Below are positions 45,843 to 56,514 of a DNA stretch of 64,000 bases, in pieces. Made by a program: the position numbers and the translations under genes. Position 1 is the first letter of the stretch, and each line of letters opens with the position of its first letter. The notes beneath the pieces are model-generated. The model worked only from the letters and a program-made list of their open reading frames with translations, was not told where the DNA came from and did no database searches. The DNA is from Lactifluus volemus (Eukaryota > Basidiomycota > Agaricomycetes > Russulales > Russulaceae), in assembly GCA_022376515.1 (NCBI GenBank), contig WTXI01000078.1, positions 1 to 64,000 of the forward strand. Direction: 5' to 3'.

Positions 45843-47706
45843 TGACGAGTCCCGCGCTCATGTGCGGTGTGTGCCGTAGTACGTAGCGTCCGGATAAGGT
45901 AAAGTGAGAGTGTGCGAAGTGGCCATTGTGATGGGAGGGTTGAGAGGACTGCGGACGAGTCGAAGGTGACTAGTTCGCACGAGGGGCGGGAGTGTCGTGA
46001 GTGTTGCCCAACTGCCGCACCGAAACAAAAAGTCAGCATGTAGTACGTATATGCAGGAAGGTAGGTAGGACGGGAAGGAAGGGGGTTGCCCACCTTGCCG
46101 GCAAAGCTCTGGCGCAAGTAGCGGTGCGTGTGGTGCAAGGTGAGCCGCTGACGCGTCGTAGGCGCTCGATGTCTGGAGGAAAAGGGCGGTCCGCGCGGGA
46201 GTTGTCACCTCAAAATAAGCAAGGAACCGAATTGAATTTGGAGAGGAGGGATAAGACATCGCTTGGGTGGAAAGAAGAAATCAGGTCATCGCAAAGGAGG
46301 ATTTGACAAAGTAGAAACCTTTTGCTTGCCAGAGTCTAGACGTGGCGCCATCGGCGAGGAAAGAAAGAAACTCATCGATGCATATGAGTGCAAGTTCCGT
46401 ATGAAATGCTGGATCCTGCAAGGACGATCATGCATAAAAGGGGGAATCATCCATCAGAAAGGTGCTTACCGTTCTCCTCTTTTGGAGAACGAGGTGTTCA
46501 AGGAAACCCGCTGCAGTGTCGGGATTCACCACCGAGATCTGCTGCAGCGTTGCTGCTTCATCTCCCGCCTTTTGTCCGCGCTTGGTCGAACCGTGAGCTT
46601 TCAATAGCTATCGTCGGCCGGTTAGAAAAAAAAAGAAAGCACGTGGGGTGCCTCACCTTGGGAGCACGTTCCGTGTCCTCGCCCGCCAGCCAGACGCCCC
46701 ATTGTTGAGTCGATTTCGTCGTGCAGTGAGCAGGGCGGATGTGTCAGAGAGTGGCTGAGATACCGGGAACTGTCCATTCGCCCTCGACACGTCTGAAATC
46801 GCGAAGAAACAATTAATCTATCGAGAGCGAGTAAAAAAGCAAGGAAATGTAACGCACTTTGACCACAAGTCCAGCAGCGTGGCATCGTCCCCGCATTTCG
46901 AGTACATTTTGCAAAGCGTGCAGTATTGACCAACTGCGCGGAAGACCGGTTCAACCTGTGGGAGAATGATCACTTCTGACTCTTCGCACCCAGGTCCGTC
47001 ATTTTTTCGCCTCGTGCGAACAACTTTGAGCATATCGTGTGCCGCGATCCCAAGCAGACGATGGAGCTCAACCGTGGACGGCGCGGAGCGCGTGGTGGGC
47101 GTGGGGAAAGGGAATGATTCAAACTACGCTGGCCAGGACTAACATGTTAGCACAAGGAGAGGGGAAGGGGCATAATTGTAGTTGTGAGGGAGCTGCGGGG
47201 CAGCCGGGACGGGGAGGGGGCAAGAGGAGGGGACGTACTGATGTCGTCGATTGACTCGTACGGCGGCATACGCTCGGCGATCCCTGAGAAGATCTCAAGC
47301 GTCGGGTTCGCATCGAGCAATGTGCCGCGAAGCTCGGGGAAGTATGATATGAGTATCCGTGGATCGAGTTCGCCTTGGAAGAGGCAAAAGCCCGCATCTT
47401 CGAACCGTGTCTCGAGCAGGCATCGGAAGCCGATTCTCTGGTAGATGTACGCGAGTTCGTCCGCTTTGCAGAGAGTTTGACTTGGTTTGAGGCACTGACA
47501 AGCCAGTGAATAGGACATACCTCGTCAGGATCAACTACAAATTTACCCTCGACCTTTTTCCGTTGTTTGTCTGCGAGCTCGATGACGTCCTGTATTCTGT
47601 GGTTTTCGAGGAGAGCCTCTGCTTGGGAAATTGATGTGACTGGAAGAAGTGATTGAAGAGAGCTTGGACCAAAAATGAGTATATTAGAGCTCAGAAAAGT
47701 CGCCAT
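45843..47706 (-). pseudogene. TGFBRAP1/Vps39-like C-terminal half, copy 3 (deleted in places)
   Basis: Minus strand from ATG 47706 (MATFLSSNILIFGPSSLQ). The first exons are almost identical to copy 2, through the LFQGELDPRILISYFPELR block and the GIAERMPPYESIDD block. A deletion removes most of the LANLVLNYS-to-RKWRR exon and the start of the next one (about 47035-47130). Further on, part of the LGNAHQALSLLVRT exon and the linker to the C-terminal domain are collapsed, and the LPSQWPLRTLSLYL block runs into sequence unlike copy 2 at about 45843, cutting off the last roughly 110 residues. It is the copy nearest to the CNH half at 56515-57972 and in the same orientation. Confidence 0.78.
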
Positions 47707-48212
47707 GTTGCACTTGAGCGGGACACCAAGGGGGATACGGCTCACGTGCGGTCAGGTCATGGATCACAGGTGCACGTGGGAGAATGAAACTTACAACGAC
47801 CAAACTAACTGAACATAGATTAATCAGGAAGTCACTCGTCATCGCAGGCCCATTTATTGGACAACCTGATTCCTTGAAGGTACACCCCAAGCATAATCCT
47901 GAGAGAATTTGTCCGAATGATTATGAGGAAGAAGGCAATCGTGTACTTATCCATACATCACAGATATGTTATCTAGCTCCGAGTCACACTGTATCTGAAC
48001 AATCGAAGAAGTGTAGATGAACACTAAAATTCTTGTCGCCGAGGCTCCCAATGGACGTCAAGTCGAGTCACTCCGACTGGCTCGCCGCCAAACGCGTCTT
48101 CCAATATTGGCGTCACATATCTTTTGCCCCTGTGTCCTGCCAAACATGTCAGTGGAGATTTGGGAGAAAGAATTACTGTAAGCTTTGGATGAGCTCGAGA
48201 TACTCACTTCGG
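47707..48212. other. Intergenic, no feature seen
   Basis: Upstream flank of TGFBRAP1 copy 3 (first about 70 bp shared with copy 2) and 3' flank of the F-box-like gene. No recognised gene. Confidence 0.4.
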
Positions 48213-49827
48213 TCAGAGCCTCGAAGGATCCACCAAGCTCAGGCTCACAGGGTGGCCTGCTGCTTCTCGTTCATGTAGCAATGCGGCCAATGCGTCTCGA
48301 GCATCATTTCCTACAAAGTATCCAACCTTCTTCAAGTTAGGAAGAAGCTCCAGTGGTTGTTCTTCACCCTCAGATCGTAGAGAACGAGAAATTCCTGTGA
48401 CGAGATTGTCTTGCACGTGAAGTGTCTTCACGTTGCCAAATGGTCTGAGAAGTTCACGCCACTGTATTCGGTCGACCTCATCTGAGGACTGAACATGTAC
48501 ATGGCTGAGCGTGACTTGCTCCACAACAGAGAGCACAGGTGCAAGAGTATTGAGGATTTGTGCTGCGAATGCTACCTGCCGATCCAGGTGTCTGCACTCG
48601 ATTTCCAAGACCAATGGTTGTTTCCATTTCTGCATCCATGGGTCTGCCCGAAGACAAACAAAAGCTCCATCGAAGCTGAGCATGACAGCACGGAATCTGA
48701 GTTTCTGGGATGATTGCATGAACTGCAAGAGGTGTGGAACAGTAAAGGAGAGCAGCTGATTATTAGCGTAAGTGTAATAGATGTGAATGATGCTGAGGAA
48801 AGGGGCACTGATCCGAGCAATAAGAAGCTCCAAGTATGTCGCTGCACCAAGGAACACAAACCGGCGAAGGTTAGCAAGTGTGATTGGTGTCACGTTCGGA
48901 GTCTGGAGCAATCGTGCCCCACTAGCAGAGTGAGGGTTGGGGGGAGGGGAAAGAAATTCAATTGTGAGTGCCTCCAGCTGAGGCATAAATGAGAGCCAGG
49001 TCAGTAAATAATTTGGTGGGAAATAACTAGATTCCTGAGTTTTGATAAGAGTGAGAGTGACAAGGCCCATGGCAGTTGTCAGCAAGGGAGACCTAATTGG
49101 AAGCATGACTGCTCCACACAATATGAGGCAGCGTAGATTGGGTGCTTGAAATGTTGTAGGCATAGAAAACACTACCGGTTTGGTCTGAGAATTAATATAT
49201 ACCTCTTCCAGAATTGGGAATTCTTTGTCCATAACTGCGATGAACTTTTTCAGAACTGAGGTTGGCATGCAAAATATAATTTGGTGCAAGCGATCACGGT
49301 GCGAGAGGGCAAGCAGTATGCCCGATTCATCTTCTGCTGTCAACTCCTGTTCAGTCTTGTGATAATAGATGATAAGAGGCAGAGGTGGTGAATGTGTGAG
49401 CATGTCTGCTACGGGTACACCATAGGTGCAAATGATATTAAGATTCAGCTGAGATGGTGAGGAAAGAATGAGGTTTCGCCACAGTCGACAAACATGTATC
49501 AGTTTGTACCACCAGCGCTGGCGGAACCGATCAAAGTACGGCCTGCCGTTCTCATCTTCAAGTTTATACTTTTCCAGGTAGGCCAGTCGGTAGACATGAA
49601 ATATATAGAGAAGCGTGTCATCATTGAGGATATGGACTCGGATAGGCGAACGTTGCCTATTTCCATTGCACCCTGTTGATTCGCAAGTTATGTAAACAAA
49701 TCAATGACACAACTTCAAAGGTTTGGAACTCACGACTTGGTTCTGAGTCACGTTCACCAAGACTTTTAATCAGGGGGGAGGTTCTGGTAGACCAACTGGG
49801 AGTTTTCAGAAAGGTGAGTAATGGCAT
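48213..49827 (-). CDS. F-box-like protein of the expanded Agaricomycete family
   Basis: Exon 1 is 49827-49734 (MPLLTFLKTPSWSTRTSPLI), then a 61-bp GT-AG intron (49733-49673), then a long exon to 48213. Joined, it gives about 517 residues. After the splice comes VHILNDDTLLYIFHVYRLAY, an F-box-like motif, and WWYKLIHVCRLWRNLILSSP, the usual second half of that motif. A long leucine-rich region follows (FQAPNLRCLILCGAVML, LTWLSFMPQLEALTIEFLSP, LANLRRFVFLGAATYLELL), ending HPVSLSLVDPSRL. Such proteins are thought to be substrate receptors of SCF ubiquitin ligases; the target is unknown. The start was chosen because it alone joins in frame upstream of the motif. A truncated paralogue is at 405-816. 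Confidence 0.75.
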
Positions 49828-50654
49828 GGTTGAACGTGATTGAAGGTCGCTTAGGTTAGTCTATGGAAGGGCGCTATTAACCCACACCTAATTGGCCCTA
49901 CCTGATGGCTTGTGATCGAGTAGGCCCGAACAGGGGTTTATGATAAGCCCCCAAAAAATCTCATACCACGCACTGCACCACAAGATGATGCGGGACGTGA
50001 CACATATTGTATGAAAAGGAATTAATTTGTTCAGGGGCCAAGACCCCGACTACTCATACATGAAAAGGCTGGAGTGACGACAACGGATGTATCTAGAAGA
50101 TAATAGAGAGGAGGAGGAAGTGAGGCAGGTAGTATTGGAAAGGGGGAAGTGTCACGTTGAAGGAGAGGGGGCCTGTGACAGTGGCAGGTGTGTGTATTTT
50201 GCGTCGGATGATGACCCGTTTGCGTTTACGCCACCGCCGGCAAAGGCACGAGATGAACTGCGGAAGACGCTGCCACCCGTGCGCGTGTTCGATGTAGCCG
50301 TAGCCGGAACGGTGGAGCGTACACAGAACGACGGCCTCATAGGATTTAAGCTTTGTGACGCAAAAACAAAGGCACCCGTGGAGCGAAGTGGAAGACCTCC
50401 GAAATGGAAGCATGAAGGTGGCATAGCGTGAGTGCAAACAAAAAGGTGGCGCCCCGCCGGGAGCGCAGTGTATGAGTTCCAAATGAAAGAGGATCACGGC
50501 TGCTGAGTTAACGAGAGAAGACGAATGCGTTGATGGGAACGCCGCCGGGAGGCGGTGTGATGGAGGATGACGTTCCATTCACCGAGAAGGGGCGTGGCGC
50601 GCGTAATGTGGTTGTGCGGAAGCGGGGGAGTGGGGAGGGGGAGGGGGGGCAGAA
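49828..50654. other. Spacer with an unassigned 114-codon ORF
   Basis: A plus-strand frame at 50087-50431 (including FASDDDPFAFTPPPAKARDE and LPPVRVFDVAVAG) is the best candidate here but matches nothing I know and overlaps a 161-codon minus-strand frame. Neither is supported as a gene. Confidence 0.3.
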
Positions 50655-50815
50655 GACATATTGATGTTGTCAATTGTGTTGTACAGCGGCATGCGCCTGG
50701 AAATCCCTGAGAAGGCCTTCAACCTGTTTCATTTGCTTCTCTGCAAGCTCAACGGAGACTCTGTCATTTTCGAGGAGACTTTCCCTAGGAGAAAGATATA
50801 ACCGTAAGGAATGGG
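50655..50815 (-). pseudogene. TGFBRAP1/Vps39-like scrap, copy 4
   Basis: Minus strand reads SPRESLLENDRVSVELAEKQ, then KQVEGL, matching the QAEALLENHR ... ELADKQRKKVEG block of copies 1-3, then jumps directly to DNA matching the GIAERMPPYDSIDD exon. About 300 bp in between are deleted. It is more diverged than the other copies, so it is probably the oldest duplicate. Confidence 0.65.
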
Positions 50816-51189
50816 GTGGTTTTGGCCATGGCCAGGGGGGCCTTGGTATCACGGATTGTTGGAGGTGAGATGAAGAAGCTGCTGATTGTTGCGTCAGTAG
50901 GTTTAGCGAGGAGGCTATGGAACACTCACTATTGAGACGTAACATATGCACTCGTTTTGATGAGTTAGTTACCCTGAAAGCCATGCGGTGTATGTCTCAG
51001 CCCTCCTTGATCCTCTTCCTGTCATGAAGGCTTGTAGAGGCACCAACATGCGTGCCGATGCTGCAAACTCGCCTCTGTCTCAACAGACTCGAGGCTCATC
51101 ATGACGTATGTGGCCGTACTAAAGAGCACAAACTGGCGAAGTAAGTAAGTGTGACTGACATCACGTCCGGAGTCTGGAGCAATCGTACC

Positions 51190-51510
51190 CCAGGCTTGTG
51201 TGGGCGCTGGCCCGAGGCGCTCAGCCGTGGCCTTCAGGGGGGTTCGCGTCTTCTCAGCCTCAGGTCTCTTCAATAAACTTGGTGATTTCTTCTCCGCCGG
51301 CACTGGTAGCGAAGAGGATGTCGGTCGAGCGAGTACGCGGCGGGGCACAGACCACGAACCCCGGACACTCACGACTGCGAATCTGGTCTCACCACGCCGC
51401 AGACAGCAAGCCACATCGCCCTCATTTCCGAGAGGCCCGTGGCATCCCCAGCACTCTTGTGAAAGCATGTTCAATAAGGAGAGGAATGGTGCATGAAGTC
51501 CAGCATGAAG
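51190..51510. repeat. Rearranged copy of the P450-downstream module (with inverted core)
   Basis: The outer parts match, in reverse orientation, the module at 14960-15245 (GATGTCGGTCGAG on one side, CATGAAGTCCAGCATGAAG on the other). The central about 130 bp (RRGTDHEP-coding) are in the plus orientation, i.e. flipped relative to their flanks. The copy at about 10330-10400 shows the same flip. It lies more than 22 kb from the P450 array. Confidence 0.65.
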
Positions 51511-52061
51511 TTGGGTGTAAAGCCTGGAAGACTGGGCCAGTGGAGGTTGGGCTTGAATGTTGTGTTGCAAATCAGGGTTCACAAAATTGTCACCTGACCA
51601 GTTTTACAAGCAAATGAGAACAGCAGTTAGCCAGAATCACAACAGAGCCAGAGAGGAGAAGGGAGGGGAGTGAGTATTGCACACATACCTGGTTGCTGAG
51701 GGCACAAGATAAAGGGCTGCCTCTGCTCTGCACAGTCCTTCCATTCTCCACTATTTTTTGGATTTATTTTCTCTGATTTATGACTCACTGAGAGCATGCA
51801 GATGGGCCCACTGTTTCTTCTGAATCACCCCATCCAATGGGCCCCTCAAGGTCTACTCCCCACACAACCCCCACCCCGGCATCACAGTCACACCCACCTC
51901 CAGAAATGGGCGGTCGATCGACGATGGAATATTTGGGAGTCTTAGGGGGCCGCTGGCCATTCTCAAACCGACGTGAGCGGGTCGTGTCCCGGGACACGGC
52001 ACGTGATCTGAGTCAGCGCGCAGCCACCATGTCCGAACAAAGCGCTGAAGAACGGCAGACT
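51511..52061. other. Intergenic, no feature seen
   Basis: AT/GC mixed sequence, with short shadow ORFs only. Confidence 0.35.
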
Positions 52062-52204
52062 CTTGTTCGGTGTGGAGGTAATATTGTTGAGCTGCAGAAC
52101 ACAGTTGTTCCAATTCAATTCTATGATTTTTGGAAAATCATAGAATTGAATCAGAACAACTGCATTCTGCAGCTCAAGAGTATCACCTTCACACCGAACA
52201 AGAG
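52062..52204. repeat. Large foldback repeat 1 (arms about 68 bp)
   Basis: The left arm begins CTCTTGTTCGGTGTG and the right arm ends CACACCGAACAAGAG. The arms pair almost throughout around a 3-bp loop at 52131-52133, with a few mismatches. MITE- or foldback-like. Confidence 0.85.
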
Positions 52205-52213
52205 CAACTGCTG

Positions 52214-52327
52214 TTGGGCTGAGGCTGGCCATTGGGAGGAAGTTGCACAAACCAGTTACCAGTATACTCATAGGCTATGAGTACACCAGTTTGCACAACT
52301 TCCTCCCAATGGCCAGCCTCAGCCCAA
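52214..52327. repeat. Large foldback repeat 2 (arms about 55 bp)
   Basis: The left arm begins TTGGGCTGAGGCTGGCC and the right arm ends GGCCAGCCTCAGCCCAA. Arms pair to the centre at ACTCATAGGCTATGAGT with only a few mismatches. It lies 9 bp from the first foldback. Confidence 0.85.
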
Positions 52328-53019
52328 GCATGTTTGGTGTGCAGTCACTCCACACTAAGCCAAATGAGGAAAAATTGGGTGTGTAGAGATGAGTGGTTCT
52401 AATGACTATCAAAGTCCTTGATGGAATGCAAAGCCCAGAGGGAGAGGGGCAGATGTGATGGAACTTGAAGATGTGGACACGCTGTTATTGTCCGTCCTCG
52501 GGAATAAGCTCCAAGTCAGGAACCTGTAGGTGTTGAAGGTGTGGGGCTGGTAGGTGAAGGGACCACAACAAGGGTTGCCAGTGGTGGGGCCACCAGGTAA
52601 CAGCAGGTGCAGTGATTTGGTCAATGAAAACATAGATAGCTGCACTTGCAGCTGAAGGGAGATCGTGAACAAAATGAATTGAAAAAGACATAGATGGTGA
52701 TGATGCTTTGATAGACTGCCACCTGATTAAATACTACATGGCCAGGGAATGGCATCCATAATATAATAACGTTGGCTGACGTCGGATGTGATGACAACTA
52801 GTCGACGATCACTAGCACATCGACCACTAGCAAACGTCCGGTGCTACTTTCGTACAAAGCAATACGTTACATTACCGAAAATGACCTTCCCGACTAGGAC
52901 GGACAATAACGGCCAGCTGATGCGGCGGCGGTTGTGGGGTGGTAAGGAAGCCGTGTTCCGTCACATCTGCATATCCGCCTCTCTCCCTCCCATCGCGAAA
53001 ACTTCTCAAATTAGGGATT
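52328..53019. other. Spacer, no gene recognised
   Basis: Minus-strand frames at 52691-52409 show no family. The right end merges into the AGGGATT-rich repeat border at about 53020. Confidence 0.35.
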
Positions 53020-53384
53020 GCTAGGGATTACTAGGGATTGCAATCCCTTGTCCACATTTATAATCCAGTTAATAAAATTGTTTGAACAATACCTCCCACC
53101 TCTATTTCGGCCATTTTGCATCATCTAGGGATTTTTGAGGTTATCTAGGGATTTTTAAGATTATCTAGGGATTGTATGACTAACAAGTTATTACAATCCC
53201 TTGCAATCCCTTTTTATAAATTATTAAATATTAAAAACTCGGATTTAAGCTTAATTTGCGAGCTATATCCTAAACCCATGAAATGATAAGGGAAATACAT
53301 GGTCTTATTCTAATCTTGCTCAAGTAAGAATTTCTCACATTCACTCACATAATCAGCTCTTACAAGCACAGAAGTTGGCTATCT

Positions 53385-53455
53385 CAGGATTTGAACTCTC
53401 GGGCTTACGACGATCACTCAATTCTATATGCCATTACACCACAACAATTCACAGA
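53385..53455 (-). repeat. tRNA-derived (SINE-like) stretch with degenerate A and B boxes
   Basis: On the minus strand GTTGTGGTGTAATGGCATA resembles a tRNA 5' end with an A box, and about 45 bp on GAGTTCAAATCC resembles a B box. The T-stem does not pair, so it is not a working tRNA. A tRNA-derived repeat or relic is likely. Confidence 0.35.
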
Positions 53456-53569
53456 CTATCAACAAGTATGTATTACATCACCAAGTGGTGGGCTCAGGAG
53501 GTCCAACAGCAATAATGACGACAACGCTGCCATCGTGGTCGAGGTTGGGGTAGCGGGCAGAGGCACAGG

Positions 53570-53870
53570 GATCATCGGGTCGACGTGACGAAGCGGATCA
53601 TGGCTTCACCTCCCTGTGCTGTGCTGAGGAGGACGGGGCGTGAGTAATCGGGGTCGACCGGTCGGAGGATTTCGCGCCGGGCCTCAGCATAAAGTGGAAA
53701 TGACGGGTTTCGACGGTTTGAGCAGGGGCTCCACACAGGCAAGTTGGTGGAGGGCAGGTCGGGTCGGAATTTTACGGTGTAGGAGCCAATGAAAGCATTG
53801 CCCGTGATGTGGCGGATGAGGGTGGTGAAGACCGCTCGATCGCAACCTTTGGAGCCTTCGATGGCGGAAC
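53570..53870 (-). mobile_element. Non-LTR retrotransposon (LINE) C-terminal remnant
   Basis: The minus strand reads TTLIRHITGNAFIGSYTVKF, RPDLPSTNLPVWSPC, PLYAEARREILRP and GGEAMIRFVTS. This resembles the end of fungal LINE polyproteins, where the RNase H is followed by HAFTGEY, a CPCG zinc-knuckle and the REH..CPLY block. The CPCG cysteines are largely lost here. No reverse transcriptase domain is nearby, so it is a 5'-truncated, decayed insertion. Confidence 0.55.
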
Positions 53871-54054
53871 GGGGAGGGCGACTTTGAGAGCGGCGGTCAT
53901 TGTTTCTCGAGCGGGCGCCCCACGTGTCGATGGCAGTGGTATCTGCTGCATGGCGTGCAGCTCACTGTGGTTAGGCGGGAGGGGGCATGCGGTGATTGTG
54001 TTTGAGGTGTTGGCAGGCTATGATTTTAGGTTCCTGTTTAATGAAAGAATATTG

Positions 54055-55915
54055 TCAGCGGTCTGTCTGAAAGAGATCGAGAGGGATTGGCCCAGGTATG
54101 GGCCGGGTTTGAGTATGGCTGAGATGGCTGTGGGGTTTGGGGAGAGATACCGGTACCGTTAACCCAAGAGGCCTGTCGGACCTCACTGGTGAGGAAACAA
54201 GGAGGCTAGAAAGCGTCGGCGACTCTGGTTTTACGGTGACGGGTGGCTCTTGGCGGTCCAAGGTTGAGAACGGGGACACTCTCGCCAGGGACTCGGGAAA
54301 TGAGGACCGGCGATCCTCCGCTCCATGCTCCATTGGTGCTGGGGTATGCACCCTTGATCGGCTTCGGCTTGGTGGTGAGCCACCCCGACCCAGGGGAACC
54401 ATTGCGAAGCGGAGGCGCAACGAAACGTGGTTTCTCACTCTCACCCCAACCAGGGACGCGGTCCAAGCGAAAAGATGAGGCGATGCCCCAGAAACCAGAG
54501 GATTTCTGTTTTCTCTGCGGAGGAACGGGAGACACTGTTGAAAAAAAAAAATAACATCAAGAAACGAAGATAGGGAAGGGGGAGGAAGACATACGTGGAG
54601 GAGCCGTGACATCCTCTTCGTTGACAGCCCGAATCTCCGCAATGCCAAGCTCATACGGACCCTCTACGCCTGCATTACCTCCGAGGAGAGGTATGCCCAC
54701 GGAACGAACGCGTTCGCGAAGCATCGACACCGGTTGCGTATTAATCGTACCCGCCTTGGTCTTGTAACTCGTGTTGCATGATCCTCACTGCGTCCTCGGC
54801 TTCCGCAGGGCACGCTCCGCCTCTTCGGCCTTGCGGTTGCTCTGCGCTCGCCCCAAACGTGCCTCCGCCACCATGGTATTAGCTTGGTCGAATAGCGCAG
54901 CGCTGACGTCGTCCAGGTCCTTCTCAATGTCAGCTCGAGCGCTCTCCACCTGACCACGTCGGGCCGCCTCCTCGGTGGCTTTCTCCGTGAGACGCGTAAG
55001 CTCGGAAGTGACGTGTGACTTTTCGACCAAGAGGCCGATATTCAGGGCAGACAGGTGCTGCGAACGCTCCAGCTCAAGCTGGGATATTTTGAGGGAAGAG
55101 GAACGAAGTGAAGATCCAGTAACGTGAGAGTCATCTTCTAGGTTTGAAACTCGGTCGTAGGACTTGACGAGTTTGTTGTTGAGCGTGACTTGAGAGACGA
55201 GATCCTGAACTTGGGTTCGGAGAACAGATCCAACCGGCTCGAAACACGAAAGCAATGATGACGAGCGAAATTCGAAATGGCAGAAGCCACACAGAAGTCA
55301 CTGGCGAGCCTCCCGAAGTGAGGTGAAATGGGGCATAATCTGCATTTCGCCGAGGGTAGTACACAAGACATTTGTGTGCCCTGAAGACGAGGATGACAGA
55401 CGAAAGGCATCCAGGAGCGGTATAGAGGAAAGGCGAGTGAGCGGCGGTATGAGGGGATCGGGGTCGTTTCTACCAGTTGGTGTTGATGTTCTTCCCAGTC
55501 GATCGACGATGACGACGACGAAGAGCGGGGGTTGGAGGTGGGGTGGTAAGAAGTTGGATCGAGAGCTGAGAATGCTAGCTTTAGCATTGCGATGGTCCAT
55601 GCGCTTTCTGAAGTCGGATCGTGTTGAGTTGTATGCGCATTGTAGGCGTAGGCGAAGGGGAGCGTTAGGAGCGTCAAGAAGATATCGTGCGCGCGCCGAG
55701 GCACGCTTTGTTCGTTAATTTGTTCGAGCAATGTCACCCCGGTTGGGTGATCTCCACGTGAGTCGTTGAATCCGCCGCTTGGAGGGCGTCAGCGTCTCGG
55801 CGTCCGCACCGAGCTCGTTAATCTCATTCTCCGCGGTAGCTAGTGTCATTACACGTAGGGGCGAGCGCGGGGGACGGGAAGGCGCGGCAGCCGAGGGCGA
55901 GGCATCGGGCGACAT
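54055..55915 (-). pseudogene. Sec2-like Rab guanine-nucleotide exchange factor, broken
   Basis: The strongest part is the Sec2 coiled coil at 55220-54785: DLVSQVTLNNKLVKSYDRVS, LKISQLELERSQHLSALN, LLVEKSHVTSELTRLTEKA, EIEKDLDD-type sequence and FDQANTMVAEARLGRAQ. A one-base frame change follows, then QTKAGTINTQPVSMLRERV and EGPYELGIAEIRAVNEEDVT, then an intron and a Pro/Ser-rich region with FPESLARVSPF, ESPTLSSLLVSSP and RPIPGPIPLDLF. An N-terminal-like exon MSPDASPSAAAPSRPPRSPL lies at 55915. Sec2 proteins activate Sec4/Rab8 on secretory vesicles. Frame breaks and its place inside a repeat-bounded block suggest a captured or dying copy. Confidence 0.65.
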
Positions 55916-56514
55916 TGTCGGAAGAAGAGGGGGGACTCAGCAGCTTGTCAGGTCATTGGTGCACGTGAACACAAATGTCCAGGGCTGTAGCCCACTTACT
56001 ATAATAGTGTCACTCACGCGACTTTCACTCTCTTTCTCTTTCCACCATGTCGTTCCGACATTGTTCCTCCCTCATAGACATAATAATAAATGTATTCTAT
56101 CTATAGTAATCTACAAGCTGTTAACTCAATCATTAAGTCAAAACAAGAGTTAAAAAAAATTACCTGTGTGAGACATGACTGTAAAGGAGCTGTCCTAACG
56201 AAAATTAAAAAAGCAATACCTTGTAAGATAAGATTAACCATGCAAAGGCATTGTTACTGATAACAATACCTTGATGTGATAATCTTGTCATTATCAGGGA
56301 TTGTCATCCCAAGTTGTTATCGACAATACCTTGACATGATAATTTTATCACTATCAGGGATTGTCATCCCAAGTTATCACCAGGTCAATACAATCTTATC
56401 GTTATCAGGGATTGTTATTCCAAATTATTATTGACAATACCAGGTTGAAATAATTTTATTATAAAAATATATCACAAGGTATGACAAGGGATTGTAATAA
56501 CTTGTCAAATAAGA

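Noticed and set aside
50093..50578. 161-codon minus-strand ORF
   Set aside because: Overlaps a plus-strand ORF of similar quality; neither has a recognisable domain or splice context.
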